Of a DNA stretch of 64,000 bases, positions 43,443 to 52,345 are shown in pieces. The notes below the pieces were generated by a model. It was not told where the DNA came from. It ran no database searches and worked only from the letters and a program-made list of their open reading frames with translations. This stretch comes from Litorivita sp040371945 (GTDB lineage Bacteria > Pseudomonadota > Alphaproteobacteria > Rhodobacterales > Rhodobacteraceae), in contig NZ_BAABWS010000001.1 of the NCBI RefSeq assembly GCF_040371945.1, positions 1,931,089 to 1,995,088 on the forward strand, written 5' to 3'. Within the stretch, counting starts at the first letter, position 1; each line of letters opens with the position of its first letter. The position numbers and the translations under genes are program-made.

Positions 43443-44657
43443 ATGGGGGACCTGCTGGCGGCGCTGAGCCTGCAAATGGGGTATAACGCAACGCTGGTCG
43501 CCATCGGCGCGGCGCTTTTGGGTGCGGCGGCAGGGGTGACGGGTACGTTTTTGTTCTTGCGCAAACGTGCGCTTGTCAGCGATGCGATCAGCCACGCCAC
43601 CCTGCCCGGTGTCGGGATCGCCTTTATGGTCATGGTGGCGCTTGGCGGCGACGGGCGCTCTCTGGTCGGGTTGATGATCGGCTCGGCGCTCTCGGCGGTC
43701 TTGGGGCTTTTGTGTGTGGGCTGGTTGACCCAGCGCACGCGCCTGTCCGAAGACGCCAGTATCGGCGCGGTTCTGTCGGTGTTCTTCGGCTTTGGCGTGG
43801 TGCTTTTGACCGTGATCCAAACCATGAGCGCGGGGCGTCAAGCGGGATTGGAGAGCTTTCTATTGGGCGCCACCGCAGGGATGCTGCGCAGCGAGGCATT
43901 GGTGATCGCGGGCGGCGGCACGGTGGCGGTTTTGCTCGTAGCGCTGTTGCGCCGCCCGATGACCTTGGCGGCGTTCGATCCCGAATATACGGCGGGCGCG
44001 GGATGGCCGCTTGCGCGGATTGATTTTGCCATGATGGCGCTGGTGACGGCGGTCACGGTGGTCGGGCTGAAAATCGTCGGGCTGATCTTGATCGTGGCGC
44101 TGTTGATCATCCCGCCGGTGGCGGCGCGGTTCTGGAGCGCGCGCGCAGGCCATGTCGCCGCTTTGGCAGGGGTGATCGGCGCGTTGTCGGGGTTTATCGG
44201 CGCGGCGATTTCCGCCTCCGCGCCCAGCCTTCCCACAGGGCCGATCATTGTTTTGGTCAGCTCCGCGATTTTTGTGCTGTCCTTGCTTGTCGCGCCCGAA
44301 CGCGGGGTTCTGGCCTCGATGCGGCGGCGGCAAAAATTCCACCGCGCGGTGCATCTGCGCCAAGGGTTATTGGCCTTGGCCCAAGGCCAACCCGTTTACG
44401 AGCCGCTCACGCAGCGCCTTTTGCGCATCGAGGGTCTTTTGCGCGCCGACGGTGTGCCGACCCCTGCGGGCGAGGCGGCTGCTGCGGCGATCCGGCTGGA
44501 CGAGCGGCGCTGGCAGGTCTTGCGCGCCGATCCGGCATTGGAAAGCGCGGCGGCGCAATATGACGGGCTGACCGATGTGAGCGCGGTGCTCACCCGCGAT
44601 CAGATGGCCCAGATCGATGCGCGCCTTGGCGCAGGCGCGTGGGAGGCCACGGCATGA
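43443..44657 (+). CDS. metal ABC transporter permease with C-terminal cytoplasmic extension
   Basis: A 404-residue ABC-3 family permease. The first about 290 residues hold about eight membrane helices with KRALVSDAISHATLPGVGIAF, the ATPase-coupling region. The last about 115 residues (from RRRQKFHRAVHLRQGLLAL) form a soluble helical extension with a winged-helix feel. This longer type pairs with a standard permease in TroC/TroD-like systems. It starts three bases after the ATPase stop and overlaps the next gene by ATGA. Confidence 0.92.
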   Translation: MGDLLAALSLQMGYNATLVAIGAALLGAAAGVTGTFLFLRKRALVSDAISHATLPGVGIAFMVMVALGGDGRSLVGLMIGSALSAVLGLLCVGWLTQRTRLSEDASIGAVLSVFFGFGVVLLTVIQTMSAGRQAGLESFLLGATAGMLRSEALVIAGGGTVAVLLVALLRRPMTLAAFDPEYTAGAGWPLARIDFAMMALVTAVTVVGLKIVGLILIVALLIIPPVAARFWSARAGHVAALAGVIGALSGFIGAAISASAPSLPTGPIIVLVSSAIFVLSLLVAPERGVLASMRRRQKFHRAVHLRQGLLALAQGQPVYEPLTQRLLRIEGLLRADGVPTPAGEAAAAAIRLDERRWQVLRADPALESAAAQYDGLTDVSAVLTRDQMAQIDARLGAGAWEATA

Positions 44658-45583
44658 GCGGCGCCGAGTTTGTCCCCCTGTCCTTGACCCCGATGTTGAT
44701 CGGATGTTTTGCGGCGATGGCCTGCGCCTTGCCGGGGAATTTTCTGGTGCTGCGCCGTCAGGCCTTGATCGGAGATGCGATCAGCCATGTGGTCTTGCCC
44801 GGGATTGTCGCGGCGTTCTTGCTGACCGGCATGGTGGCGACATGGCCGATGATGCTTGGCGCGGGCGGGGCGGCTTTGGTCGCAGTGCTTTTGATCGAAG
44901 CGGTGCGCCGCATCGGGCAAATCGAACCGGGTGCGGCGATGGGGGTGGTCTTCACCACCATGTTCGCGGGCGGGGTTTTGCTGCTCGAGCAATCCGATAC
45001 CTCCTCGGTGCATCTTGATGTGGAACATGCGCTTTACGGCAATCTCGAAAGCCTGATCTGGCTCGATGCTTTCGGCTGGCACTCGCTTTTGGACCCGCAG
45101 GCCCTGCGCGGTTTGCCGCCCGAATTGGGGCGGATGGCGGCGGTTTTGCTCGCCGTGGCGGGGTTTATCGCGTTGTTTTGGCGGCCCTTGGCAATCTCGA
45201 GCTTTGACGAAGGCTTTGCCCGCACGCTGGGCATGCGCACTGGTGCGCTTGGGGCGGCTCTGGTCGCGGTATCGGCCATGGCGGCGGTGGCGGCCTTTGA
45301 TGCGGTCGGCTCGATCATCGTCATTGCGATGTTCATTTGCCCGCCCGCCGCCGCGCGGATGATGACCAACCAATTGGGCCGGCAAGTCGCGTGGAGCATG
45401 GTTTTTGCCACGCTTTCGGCGCTGCTCGGCTATGTGCTTGCGGGTTATGGGCCGCTTTGGCTGGGATATGACAATGCGGTTAGCGCGGCGGGAATGATTG
45501 CCGTTGCCTCGGGGGTGATCCTCGCGCTTGCGGCGCTCTTCGGCCCGCACAGACGGCGCAGCGGCGCAGGCGCGGGCGCCTGA
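44654..45583 (+). CDS. metal ABC transporter permease (second subunit)
   Basis: A 309-residue ABC-3 permease with about eight membrane helices. LRRQALIGDAISHVVLPGIVAAF is the coupling region. With the preceding 404-residue permease it would form a heterodimeric channel, as in TroCD/SitCD. The ATG at 44654 overlaps the stop of the preceding gene (ATGA), so all four genes from 41527 are tightly coupled. It is convergent with the DgoK-like gene 16 bp away. Confidence 0.93.
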   Translation: MSGAEFVPLSLTPMLIGCFAAMACALPGNFLVLRRQALIGDAISHVVLPGIVAAFLLTGMVATWPMMLGAGGAALVAVLLIEAVRRIGQIEPGAAMGVVFTTMFAGGVLLLEQSDTSSVHLDVEHALYGNLESLIWLDAFGWHSLLDPQALRGLPPELGRMAAVLLAVAGFIALFWRPLAISSFDEGFARTLGMRTGALGAALVAVSAMAAVAAFDAVGSIIVIAMFICPPAAARMMTNQLGRQVAWSMVFATLSALLGYVLAGYGPLWLGYDNAVSAAGMIAVASGVILALAALFGPHRRRSGAGAGA

Positions 45584-45599
45584 TCGGGCCGCAGCAGGC

Positions 45600-46379
45600 T
45601 CAGCCGCCCAGCAGCGAGCGCAGGGCAACAAACCCGTTTTGCGCCATGGCGTCAGGATCGGTTTGCGTGACGCTCAACCCCTGAGCCGCCAAAGCCGCCC
45701 GATAGGCGCTTGCCGCCTCCTTGTGGGCGATCAGCGCCAGATTTTGACCCAGCCAGTAAGGCTTGCTGGCGCTGAGTTCCGCGCCCAAAAGATGCCCTGC
45801 AATGGCTGCGCCGTCGCCTGTCAGATCGGCGCTCGACAGATGCGCGGCGAGGGCTTCGGGGCGCGATTGGCTGCGCGCGAGTGCCTGTAGATCGGGCGCA
45901 TCGCCGCCCAAAGGCGCGCCAAGGTTCGCCGCCAGCATCGGGGTGAGAAAGCTGCTCATGCTGACCGCCTCGCCTGCGCTCAGATGTACCCAATGGCTGC
46001 GCCCGTCGCAAAGCGCCACCATCACGCCGTCCCAATCGGGGTTGAGCGCCAGAAATCCGGCGATTTGCAACCGCACAGACGGCGGCAGGATCGCGGCGGG
46101 GCTGTCTTGTTGCAAAGCGTCAAGCGCCGCGTTTTGCGCCAAACCTGCCGGATCGGGCAGGATCGCGCAGGGCAGGGGGGCAAGATCATGCGCGCCGTCA
46201 TCGACCAATATTGCCGGCGCTTCGCGCGCGGCGCCAAGAGCCTCCAGCAGCGCATCAAGATCAGGAGCCGTAGCGCGGGCGGTGCAGCTGCGCGCGGCGA
46301 AACGCCATCCGCTCAGCGTGCCGTTGGTGTGGCGCAAAAGGCCGATCCAGTCGGCAGAGGGGGAGGCAGGGCGTTGCAT
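45600..46379 (-). CDS. 2-dehydro-3-deoxygalactonokinase (DgoK)-like protein
   Basis: A 259-residue DgoK-like protein, shorter than typical DgoK (about 290-300). DGRSHWVHLSAGEAVSMSSFLTPML resembles the DgoK segment GTHSKWV...F.TFMTGE, and the C-terminal end GLSVTQTDPDAMAQNGF fits. The N-terminal ASKHA-type phosphate loop (normally like VDWGTS-N-RAW) reads WIGLLRHTNGTLSGWRF, so ATP binding may be impaired. No galactonate genes (dgoA, dgoD) are adjacent. Kinase activity is uncertain. Confidence 0.6.
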   Translation of the reverse strand: MQRPASPSADWIGLLRHTNGTLSGWRFAARSCTARATAPDLDALLEALGAAREAPAILVDDGAHDLAPLPCAILPDPAGLAQNAALDALQQDSPAAILPPSVRLQIAGFLALNPDWDGVMVALCDGRSHWVHLSAGEAVSMSSFLTPMLAANLGAPLGGDAPDLQALARSQSRPEALAAHLSSADLTGDGAAIAGHLLGAELSASKPYWLGQNLALIAHKEAASAYRAALAAQGLSVTQTDPDAMAQNGFVALRSLLGG

Positions 46380-46443
46380 GGGGCACAGCTAGCCGCGCCG
46401 CGCGCCAAGATCAATAGGGCGCGGCGCGGTCGGGCGCGCGTGC

Positions 46444-48198
46444 CTAGGCGGCGGGGGGCACCACGGATTTCGGGGTCAAAGCCACGGCCGCATCATATTG
46501 CGCCAAAAACACCTGCCCCGTCAGATCGCCGAGGAAATGGCTGCGCTTGAGTTTGTCCATCACGGGACCTTTGACCTCGGACAGGTGCAGCTTGATGCCC
46601 ATTCCGTCCAGCCGGTGATTGATCTCTTCGAGGCTTTCAAGCGCGCTCATGTCGATCTCGTTCACCGCCGAGCACATCAAGACCACATGTTTGAGCGGCT
46701 GTTCGCAGACGACGCGGTCGTAAATGTAATCCTCCAAGAAGCGCGCATTGGCGAAATAGAGGCTCTCGTCAATGCGGATGGTCAGAACCTCGGGGTGGGT
46801 TTCGACCCTGTGCCGTTTGATATTGCGAAAATGTTGGGTCCCCGGAACGAGGCCGACCTCGGCAATATGGGGCCGCGAGGTTTTATAAAGGAACATCAGG
46901 ATCGACAGCGCCACGCCGGTCGAAACCCCGACCTCGACGCCGAAGGTCAGCGTGAGGAAAATCGTGGCGAAAACCGCGGCGAAATCGACCCGCGAGTAGC
47001 CCCATGTTTTCGTCAGGATCGAGAAATCGACCAAGGACAACACGGCCACGATGATCGTCGCGGCAAGCGTCGCTTTGGGGAGAAAGAACAGCAAGGGCGT
47101 GAGCAAAAGCGCGGCCAGCGCGATGCCGATGGCGGTAAAGGCCCCTGCGGCGGGGGTCTGTGCGCCCGCGTCAAAGTTCACGACAGAGCGCGCAAATCCG
47201 CCCGTCACCGGATAGCCGCCCGACAACGCCGCCGCGATATTGGAGGCGCCAAGCCCGACAAGCTCTTGGTCCGGCACGATGCGCTGGCGTTTTTTCGCGG
47301 CCAAGGTTTGCGCGACCGAGACGGATTCGACAAAGCCGATGATCGAGATCAGCACCGCAGCCACGAACAACTGCCCCCAGATTTCCAGATCAAAGCTGGG
47401 CGCGGTCAAAGGCGGCAATCCGCGCGGCACATCACCGACGATTTTGACGCCGTGGTTTTCGAGGTTGAAGAGCCACACGGCCAAAGTCGTCACGACCACG
47501 GCGCCCACCGGCCCCGCCTTGGCCAAGATATCGGCCAATCGCGGCTGCATCCCTGTCGAGAGCAGCAAGGGCTTCAATCCCTTGCGCACCCAAAACAGGA
47601 AGCCCACGGTGCCAAGCCCGATGAAAAGGGTGATGAAATTGGTGGTCGAGAGGTTTTCCAACAGCGAGCCGATAAGCTGGATCAGGTTATGGCCATGGGC
47701 ATCGATGCCAAAGATATGTTTGAGCTGCGAGGTGGCGATCAACACGCCCGAGGCGGTGATGAAACCCGCGATCACCGGATGCGACAGAAAATTGGCCAAG
47801 AACCCAAGGCGAAAGATACCGAGGACCAACAGGATCAGCCCCGAGAGAAAGGCCAAAGTCACCGCCGCCAATGCGTATTCCGCCGTGCCTTGCAGCGCCA
47901 TATTCCCGACGCTCGCCGCCGTCATCAACGACACGACCGCCACCGGACCCACGGCCAGCGCGCGGCTGGTGCCAAAGATCGCATAGGCCACCAAGGGCAG
48001 GATCGACGCATAAAGCCCCATCTGCGCCGGAAGCCCCGCCAAAAGCGCATAGGCCAAAGATTGCGGGATCAACATGATCGTCACAATCACTGCCGCCACC
48101 GCATCCGAGGTCAGCGTCTCGCGATCATAGGATTTGCCCCATTGCAGGATCGGCAAGTGCCGTTCTAGCTGGGCGCGATTGGGGAGCAGGTGTTTCAT
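46444..48198 (-). CDS. SulP family anion transporter with C-terminal STAS domain
   Basis: A 584-residue inner-membrane transporter. About 10-14 helices cover residues 40-430, including MLIPQSLAYALLAGLPAQMGLYASI and ALAVGPVAVVSL, the SulP signature region. A STAS domain (about 455-570, LKHVVLMCSAVNEIDMSALESLEEI) follows. SulP proteins carry sulfate, bicarbonate or dicarboxylates; which is not clear. The ATG at 48198 (MKHLLPNRAQLERHLPIL) gives the family start and follows AAGGAGACC. Confidence 0.94.
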   Translation of the reverse strand: MKHLLPNRAQLERHLPILQWGKSYDRETLTSDAVAAVIVTIMLIPQSLAYALLAGLPAQMGLYASILPLVAYAIFGTSRALAVGPVAVVSLMTAASVGNMALQGTAEYALAAVTLAFLSGLILLVLGIFRLGFLANFLSHPVIAGFITASGVLIATSQLKHIFGIDAHGHNLIQLIGSLLENLSTTNFITLFIGLGTVGFLFWVRKGLKPLLLSTGMQPRLADILAKAGPVGAVVVTTLAVWLFNLENHGVKIVGDVPRGLPPLTAPSFDLEIWGQLFVAAVLISIIGFVESVSVAQTLAAKKRQRIVPDQELVGLGASNIAAALSGGYPVTGGFARSVVNFDAGAQTPAAGAFTAIGIALAALLLTPLLFFLPKATLAATIIVAVLSLVDFSILTKTWGYSRVDFAAVFATIFLTLTFGVEVGVSTGVALSILMFLYKTSRPHIAEVGLVPGTQHFRNIKRHRVETHPEVLTIRIDESLYFANARFLEDYIYDRVVCEQPLKHVVLMCSAVNEIDMSALESLEEINHRLDGMGIKLHLSEVKGPVMDKLKRSHFLGDLTGQVFLAQYDAAVALTPKSVVPPAA

Positions 48199-48620
48199 TG
48201 GGTCTCCTTGGCACGGGGCGGGCCGCACCGGTGAAGCTGGGGGCAGGCTTTGATTTTATATATTCAGAAAATATAATATGTAAAGGGCCTGCGATCACGA
48301 AACCGAAGGTATCGGGGCAAAGGTTGAAAACTGCTGAGCAAGACGAGGGATATGCCGTCGATGGCACCCACGAGATTCTCGGCCATGATCGGCGTTCACA
48401 TCCGCGCCGCAGCGTGCATTAATCCAGTTCGATCCAGTGCCTACATCGGCGAAGGGCGAGACGAGAATAAATCCAAGCGCGTCGCGGCGGCGAAACTTGT
48501 GCAAAGGAGCCGCGGGTGCGTTGACATTGCTTGCGCGGGCGGATCATTTTGCCGAGCGACCCGCAAGCGCGATGCCCGCCACCCCCGCCCAAGCGCCCCA
48601 ATCCCAAGAGGCCCCCTCTC
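48199..48620. other. intergenic region between divergent SulP and oxoprolinase genes (422 bp)
   Basis: It contains an AT-rich palindrome (48259-48275) close to the SulP start and presumably the divergent promoters. TTGACA at 48528-48533 could serve as a -35 for the oxoprolinase gene. No coding sequence was supported. Confidence 0.5.
48259..48275 (-). promoter_or_regulatory. AT-rich palindrome upstream of the SulP gene
   Basis: TATATT-CAGAA-AATATA is a perfect 6-5-6 inverted repeat in an otherwise GC-rich gap, about 60 bp upstream of the SulP ATG. Its form recalls operators of ArsR-family winged-helix repressors (such as BigR/SqrR), but no such regulator is adjacent. Extended AT-rich sequence could also be a promoter -10 region. 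Confidence 0.45.
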
Positions 48621-51600
48621 ATGACCGACCGCTCCACCTCAACGACGGATGAAGACCGCGCGGCGCAGGTCCGGCCCGCTTGGCAATTCTGGATCGACCG
48701 TGGCGGCACCTTTACCGATATCGTCGCACGCCGTCCCGATGGGGCAATCGTGACGCATAAAGTCCTGTCGGAAAATCCCGAACGCTACCAAGACGCCGCG
48801 GTGCAAGGCATTCGTGATCTGATGGGTATGACGGCCGATGCGCCCTTTGCGAAGGGCTCCATTGCCCATGTGAAAATGGGCACCACCGTGGCCACCAATG
48901 CCTTGCTTGAACGCAAAGGCGAGCGGGTCTTGCTGGTAATCACCAAAGGGTTTGGCGATCTGTTGCAGATCGGCTATCAAACACGCCCGCGCCTGTTTGA
49001 TCTGAAGATCAAGCGGCCCGAACTGCTCTATGAGCGGGTTGTAGAAATGGACGAACGGCTCGATGCCGAGGGTGCGGTCTTGCGCCCCTTGGACGAGGCG
49101 GCCTTGCGCGCCGATCTGCAGGCAGGCTTTGACAGTGGTATTCGCGCCATCGCCATTGCGGGGCTGCATGGATACCTCAGCCCCGTACATGAATTGCGCG
49201 CCGCACAGATCGCCGCCGACATCGGCTATACCCAGATTTCCACCTCGCACGAGGTCTCTCGCCTCGCCAAACTGGTCGGGCGCGGCGATACCACGGTGGT
49301 GGATGCCTATTTGTCGCCCGTTCTGCGCCGCTATGTGGATCAGGTGGCAGGTGCCTTGGACCTTGGCCGTGCCTGCGAGCGGTTGATGTTCATGCAATCA
49401 AGCGGCGGGTTGACGGATGCGGGGCGCTTTCAGGGGCGCGATGCGATCCTATCCGGTCCTGCGGGCGGCATTGTCGGAATGGTCAAAACCGCAAAGGCGG
49501 CGGGTTACGCGCAGCTCATTGGCTTTGATATGGGCGGCACCTCGACGGATGTCAGCCATTACGCCGGAGCCTATGAACGCAGCTTCGAGACCGAGGTCGC
49601 GGGTGTGCGCATGCGCGCCCCGATGATGGATATTCACACCGTGGCCGCAGGGGGCGGCTCGATTTGCAGCTTCCGCGACGGGCGCTTCCAAGTCGGGCCG
49701 CAAAGCGCGGGCGCCGATCCTGGTCCGGCCTGCTACCGGCGCGGCGGGCCGCTGACCGTGACCGATTGCAACGTTATGCTGGGCAAATTGAACCCCGATC
49801 ATTTCCCGCCCGTCTTTGGCCCGAGCGGCGATCAACCCTTGGATGCGGATGCCGTGCGCGCGGGCTTTGCGCGCCTCGCCCAAGAGGTCGCCGCCGCCAC
49901 GGGCGCGGCCCCGATGCGCCCCGAAGATATCGCCACGGGCTTTTTGCAGATCGCAGTCGATAATATGGCCAATGCGATCAAGAAAATATCGGTCGAGCGC
50001 GGCCATGACGTGACGGGCTATGCCTTGCAATGCTTTGGCGGCGCGGGCGGGCAACATGCCTGCCTTGTGGCGGATGCGCTGGGCATGCGGCGGGTGATGT
50101 TGCACCCTCATGCGGGGGTCTTGTCGGCCTACGGCATGGGTTTGGCCGAAATCCGCGCCCTGCGCGAGGTGCAACATGACGGCCCGCTTGACGCAATCGG
50201 TGCGGCCCGCGCGGCGCTTGATCGTATCGCGCAAGAGGCCCGCGCCGAGGTCGAGGCGCAAGGCGGGGATGCGCCGGACCTGCGTTTGCGCGCGCATCTG
50301 CGGTATGACGGATCGCATCAATCTTTGGAGGTGGCCTTCGGCACCATCGATGCCATGCGTGCGGCGTTCGAGGCGGTGCACCGTCGGCGCTTTGGCTTTG
50401 CCTCGCCAGAGCGCGCGGTGCTGTTCGATATGCTCGCCGTCGAAGCAATCGGAACCGCCCCCGACGTGCCGGACAATGTGGCGCCGACGGGCGACGGCGC
50501 AGCCCGCGCGCAGGTGCCGCTCTATACCGGCGGCGCGTGGCGCGAGGTGCCGCTTTATGCGCGCGAAACCATCGGCCAAGGCGTGCAGATCACCGGCCCC
50601 GCCATCATCACCGAAGCCACGGGAACAAATGTCGTCGAAGCGGGGTGGCAGGCCGCACCCGACGCGGCGGGCAATCTGATCCTGACGCGGCTTGCCGCCT
50701 CGGCGCGCGCGCCTGCGGCGGGAACCAAGGCCGATCCGGTGCTGCTCGAGGTGATGAGCAACCTCTTTATGTCGGTCGCGGATCAAATGGGCGCGACCTT
50801 GGCCAACACCTCTTGGTCGGTCAACATCAAGGAACGGCTCGATTTCTCCTGTGCGATCTTTGATGCCAAGGGCGATCTCGTGGCCAATGCGCCCCATGTG
50901 CCGGTGCATTTGGGATCAATGTCGGACAGCATCAAAGAAGTGATGCGCCGCAATCGCGATGCGGTGGAGGGCGATGCATTTATGCTCAATTCGCCCTTCT
51001 CGGGCGGCACGCATTTGCCCGATGTCACCGTGGTCACGCCCGTCTTTGCCGAGGGGCGCGCGGCCTATTGGCTGGGCAGCCGCGGGCATCACGCCGATAT
51101 CGGCGGCCGCACTCCCGGCTCTGGCCCGCCCGACAGCCGCCATATCGACGAGGAAGGCGTGCTCATCGATAACATGCAAGTGATGAAGGGCGGGCAATTT
51201 TTGGAAGCCGAGGCCCGCGCGGTGCTGGCCTCGACCCGCTACCCCGCGCGCAATCCCGATCAAAATATCGCCGATCTGAAGGCGCAGATCGCCGCCAATG
51301 AAACCGGACGCCGCGCGCTTTTGCAGATCGCGGCGCGCTACGGCGCCGATGTGATCACCGCCTATATGGGCCATGTGCAAGACAACGCCGAAGCCTCGGT
51401 GCGGCAGGTGCTTTGCGATCTGCCGGATGGGGAATTCACCTATCCGATGGACAGCGGCGCGCAGATCAAGGTCGCGCTGCGTGTGGACCGCGCCGCAGGG
51501 CGCGCCACGGTCGATTTCACCGGCACCAGCGCGCAAGACGCGGGCAATTACAACGCGCCTTTCGCGATTTGCCGCGCTGTGGTGCTCTATGTGTTTCGCA

Positions 51601-52253
51601 CATTGGTCGGCAAGGATATCCCGCTCAACGAGGGGTGCCTCAAACCGGTTGAGATCATCGCGCCCGAAGGCACGATGCTCAACCCGCGCTATCCTGCCGC
51701 CGTGATCGCGGGCAATACCGAAGTCAGCCAAGCGGCCTGCAATGCGCTTTATGGCGTGCTGGGCGTGATGGCGGGATCGCAAGGCACGATGAATAATTTC
51801 ATCTGGGGCAACGCGCAGTTCCAGAACTATGAAACCATCGCAGGCGGCACCGGCGCGGGGCCGGATTTTGACGGCTGCGACGCGGTGCAAAGCCATATGA
51901 CCAACACCCGCATGACCGATCCCGAGATTTTGGAAAAACGCTTTCCCGTGCGGCTGGAGCATTTCGGCATCCGGCGCAAGTCGGGCGGGTCGGGCGCGCA
52001 TCGCGGCGGCAACGGGGCCGAGCGCCGCTTGCGGTTCTTGGAGCCTGTGACGGTGACGACGCTATGCTCGCACCGGATCGTGCCGCCCTTTGGCGGGGCG
52101 GGCGGCGGGGCGGGCGCCGTGGGCGAAAACCTTGCACAGATGCCGGAGGGGTCTCAGGTGGCGCTGGGCGGCAATGCCGAGATCGAACTGCCCGCAGGCG
52201 GGGTATTCATCATGCGCACCCCTGGAGGCGGTGGTTGGGGCACGGCAAAATAG
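48621..52253 (+). CDS. fused hydantoinase A/B, 5-oxoprolinase family protein
   Basis: A 1210-residue single-chain enzyme joining HyuA-like and HyuB-like parts, as in ATP-dependent 5-oxoprolinase, which opens 5-oxoproline to glutamate. HyuA part (about 1-690): WIDRGGTFTDIVARRPDG and DMGGTSTDVSHYAGAYE (actin-like ATP site) and KISVERGHDVTGYALQCFGGAGG. HyuB part (about 710-1210): EVMSNLFMSVADQMGATLANTSWSVNIKERLDFSCA and a Gly-rich end. The ATG at 48621 fits the family start. Substrate could also be a hydantoin. Its neighbours do not decide it; copA follows 92 bp later on its own promoter. Confidence 0.9.
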   Translation: MTDRSTSTTDEDRAAQVRPAWQFWIDRGGTFTDIVARRPDGAIVTHKVLSENPERYQDAAVQGIRDLMGMTADAPFAKGSIAHVKMGTTVATNALLERKGERVLLVITKGFGDLLQIGYQTRPRLFDLKIKRPELLYERVVEMDERLDAEGAVLRPLDEAALRADLQAGFDSGIRAIAIAGLHGYLSPVHELRAAQIAADIGYTQISTSHEVSRLAKLVGRGDTTVVDAYLSPVLRRYVDQVAGALDLGRACERLMFMQSSGGLTDAGRFQGRDAILSGPAGGIVGMVKTAKAAGYAQLIGFDMGGTSTDVSHYAGAYERSFETEVAGVRMRAPMMDIHTVAAGGGSICSFRDGRFQVGPQSAGADPGPACYRRGGPLTVTDCNVMLGKLNPDHFPPVFGPSGDQPLDADAVRAGFARLAQEVAAATGAAPMRPEDIATGFLQIAVDNMANAIKKISVERGHDVTGYALQCFGGAGGQHACLVADALGMRRVMLHPHAGVLSAYGMGLAEIRALREVQHDGPLDAIGAARAALDRIAQEARAEVEAQGGDAPDLRLRAHLRYDGSHQSLEVAFGTIDAMRAAFEAVHRRRFGFASPERAVLFDMLAVEAIGTAPDVPDNVAPTGDGAARAQVPLYTGGAWREVPLYARETIGQGVQITGPAIITEATGTNVVEAGWQAAPDAAGNLILTRLAASARAPAAGTKADPVLLEVMSNLFMSVADQMGATLANTSWSVNIKERLDFSCAIFDAKGDLVANAPHVPVHLGSMSDSIKEVMRRNRDAVEGDAFMLNSPFSGGTHLPDVTVVTPVFAEGRAAYWLGSRGHHADIGGRTPGSGPPDSRHIDEEGVLIDNMQVMKGGQFLEAEARAVLASTRYPARNPDQNIADLKAQIAANETGRRALLQIAARYGADVITAYMGHVQDNAEASVRQVLCDLPDGEFTYPMDSGAQIKVALRVDRAAGRATVDFTGTSAQDAGNYNAPFAICRAVVLYVFRTLVGKDIPLNEGCLKPVEIIAPEGTMLNPRYPAAVIAGNTEVSQAACNALYGVLGVMAGSQGTMNNFIWGNAQFQNYETIAGGTGAGPDFDGCDAVQSHMTNTRMTDPEILEKRFPVRLEHFGIRRKSGGSGAHRGGNGAERRLRFLEPVTVTTLCSHRIVPPFGGAGGGAGAVGENLAQMPEGSQVALGGNAEIELPAGGVFIMRTPGGGGWGTAK

Positions 52254-52282
52254 GCGGGGGCGGATAAATCCGCAAACAGGCC

Positions 52283-52313
52283 TTGACCTTCCCATGACTG
52301 GAAGGACTATCTG
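52283..52313 (+). promoter_or_regulatory. CueR-type promoter/operator of copA-cueR
   Basis: TTGACC (-35, 52283-52288) and TATCTG (-10, 52308-52313) are separated by 19 bp, the long spacer required by MerR-family activators. The spacer holds CCTTCC-CATGACT-GGAAGG (52287-52305), almost the E. coli copA CueR site (CCTTCC-N7-GGAAGG). The copA ATG lies 33 bp after the -10. Confidence 0.85.
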
Positions 52314-52345
52314 CTGCGGAGAAACACTCCGCATAGGCCAATGCA

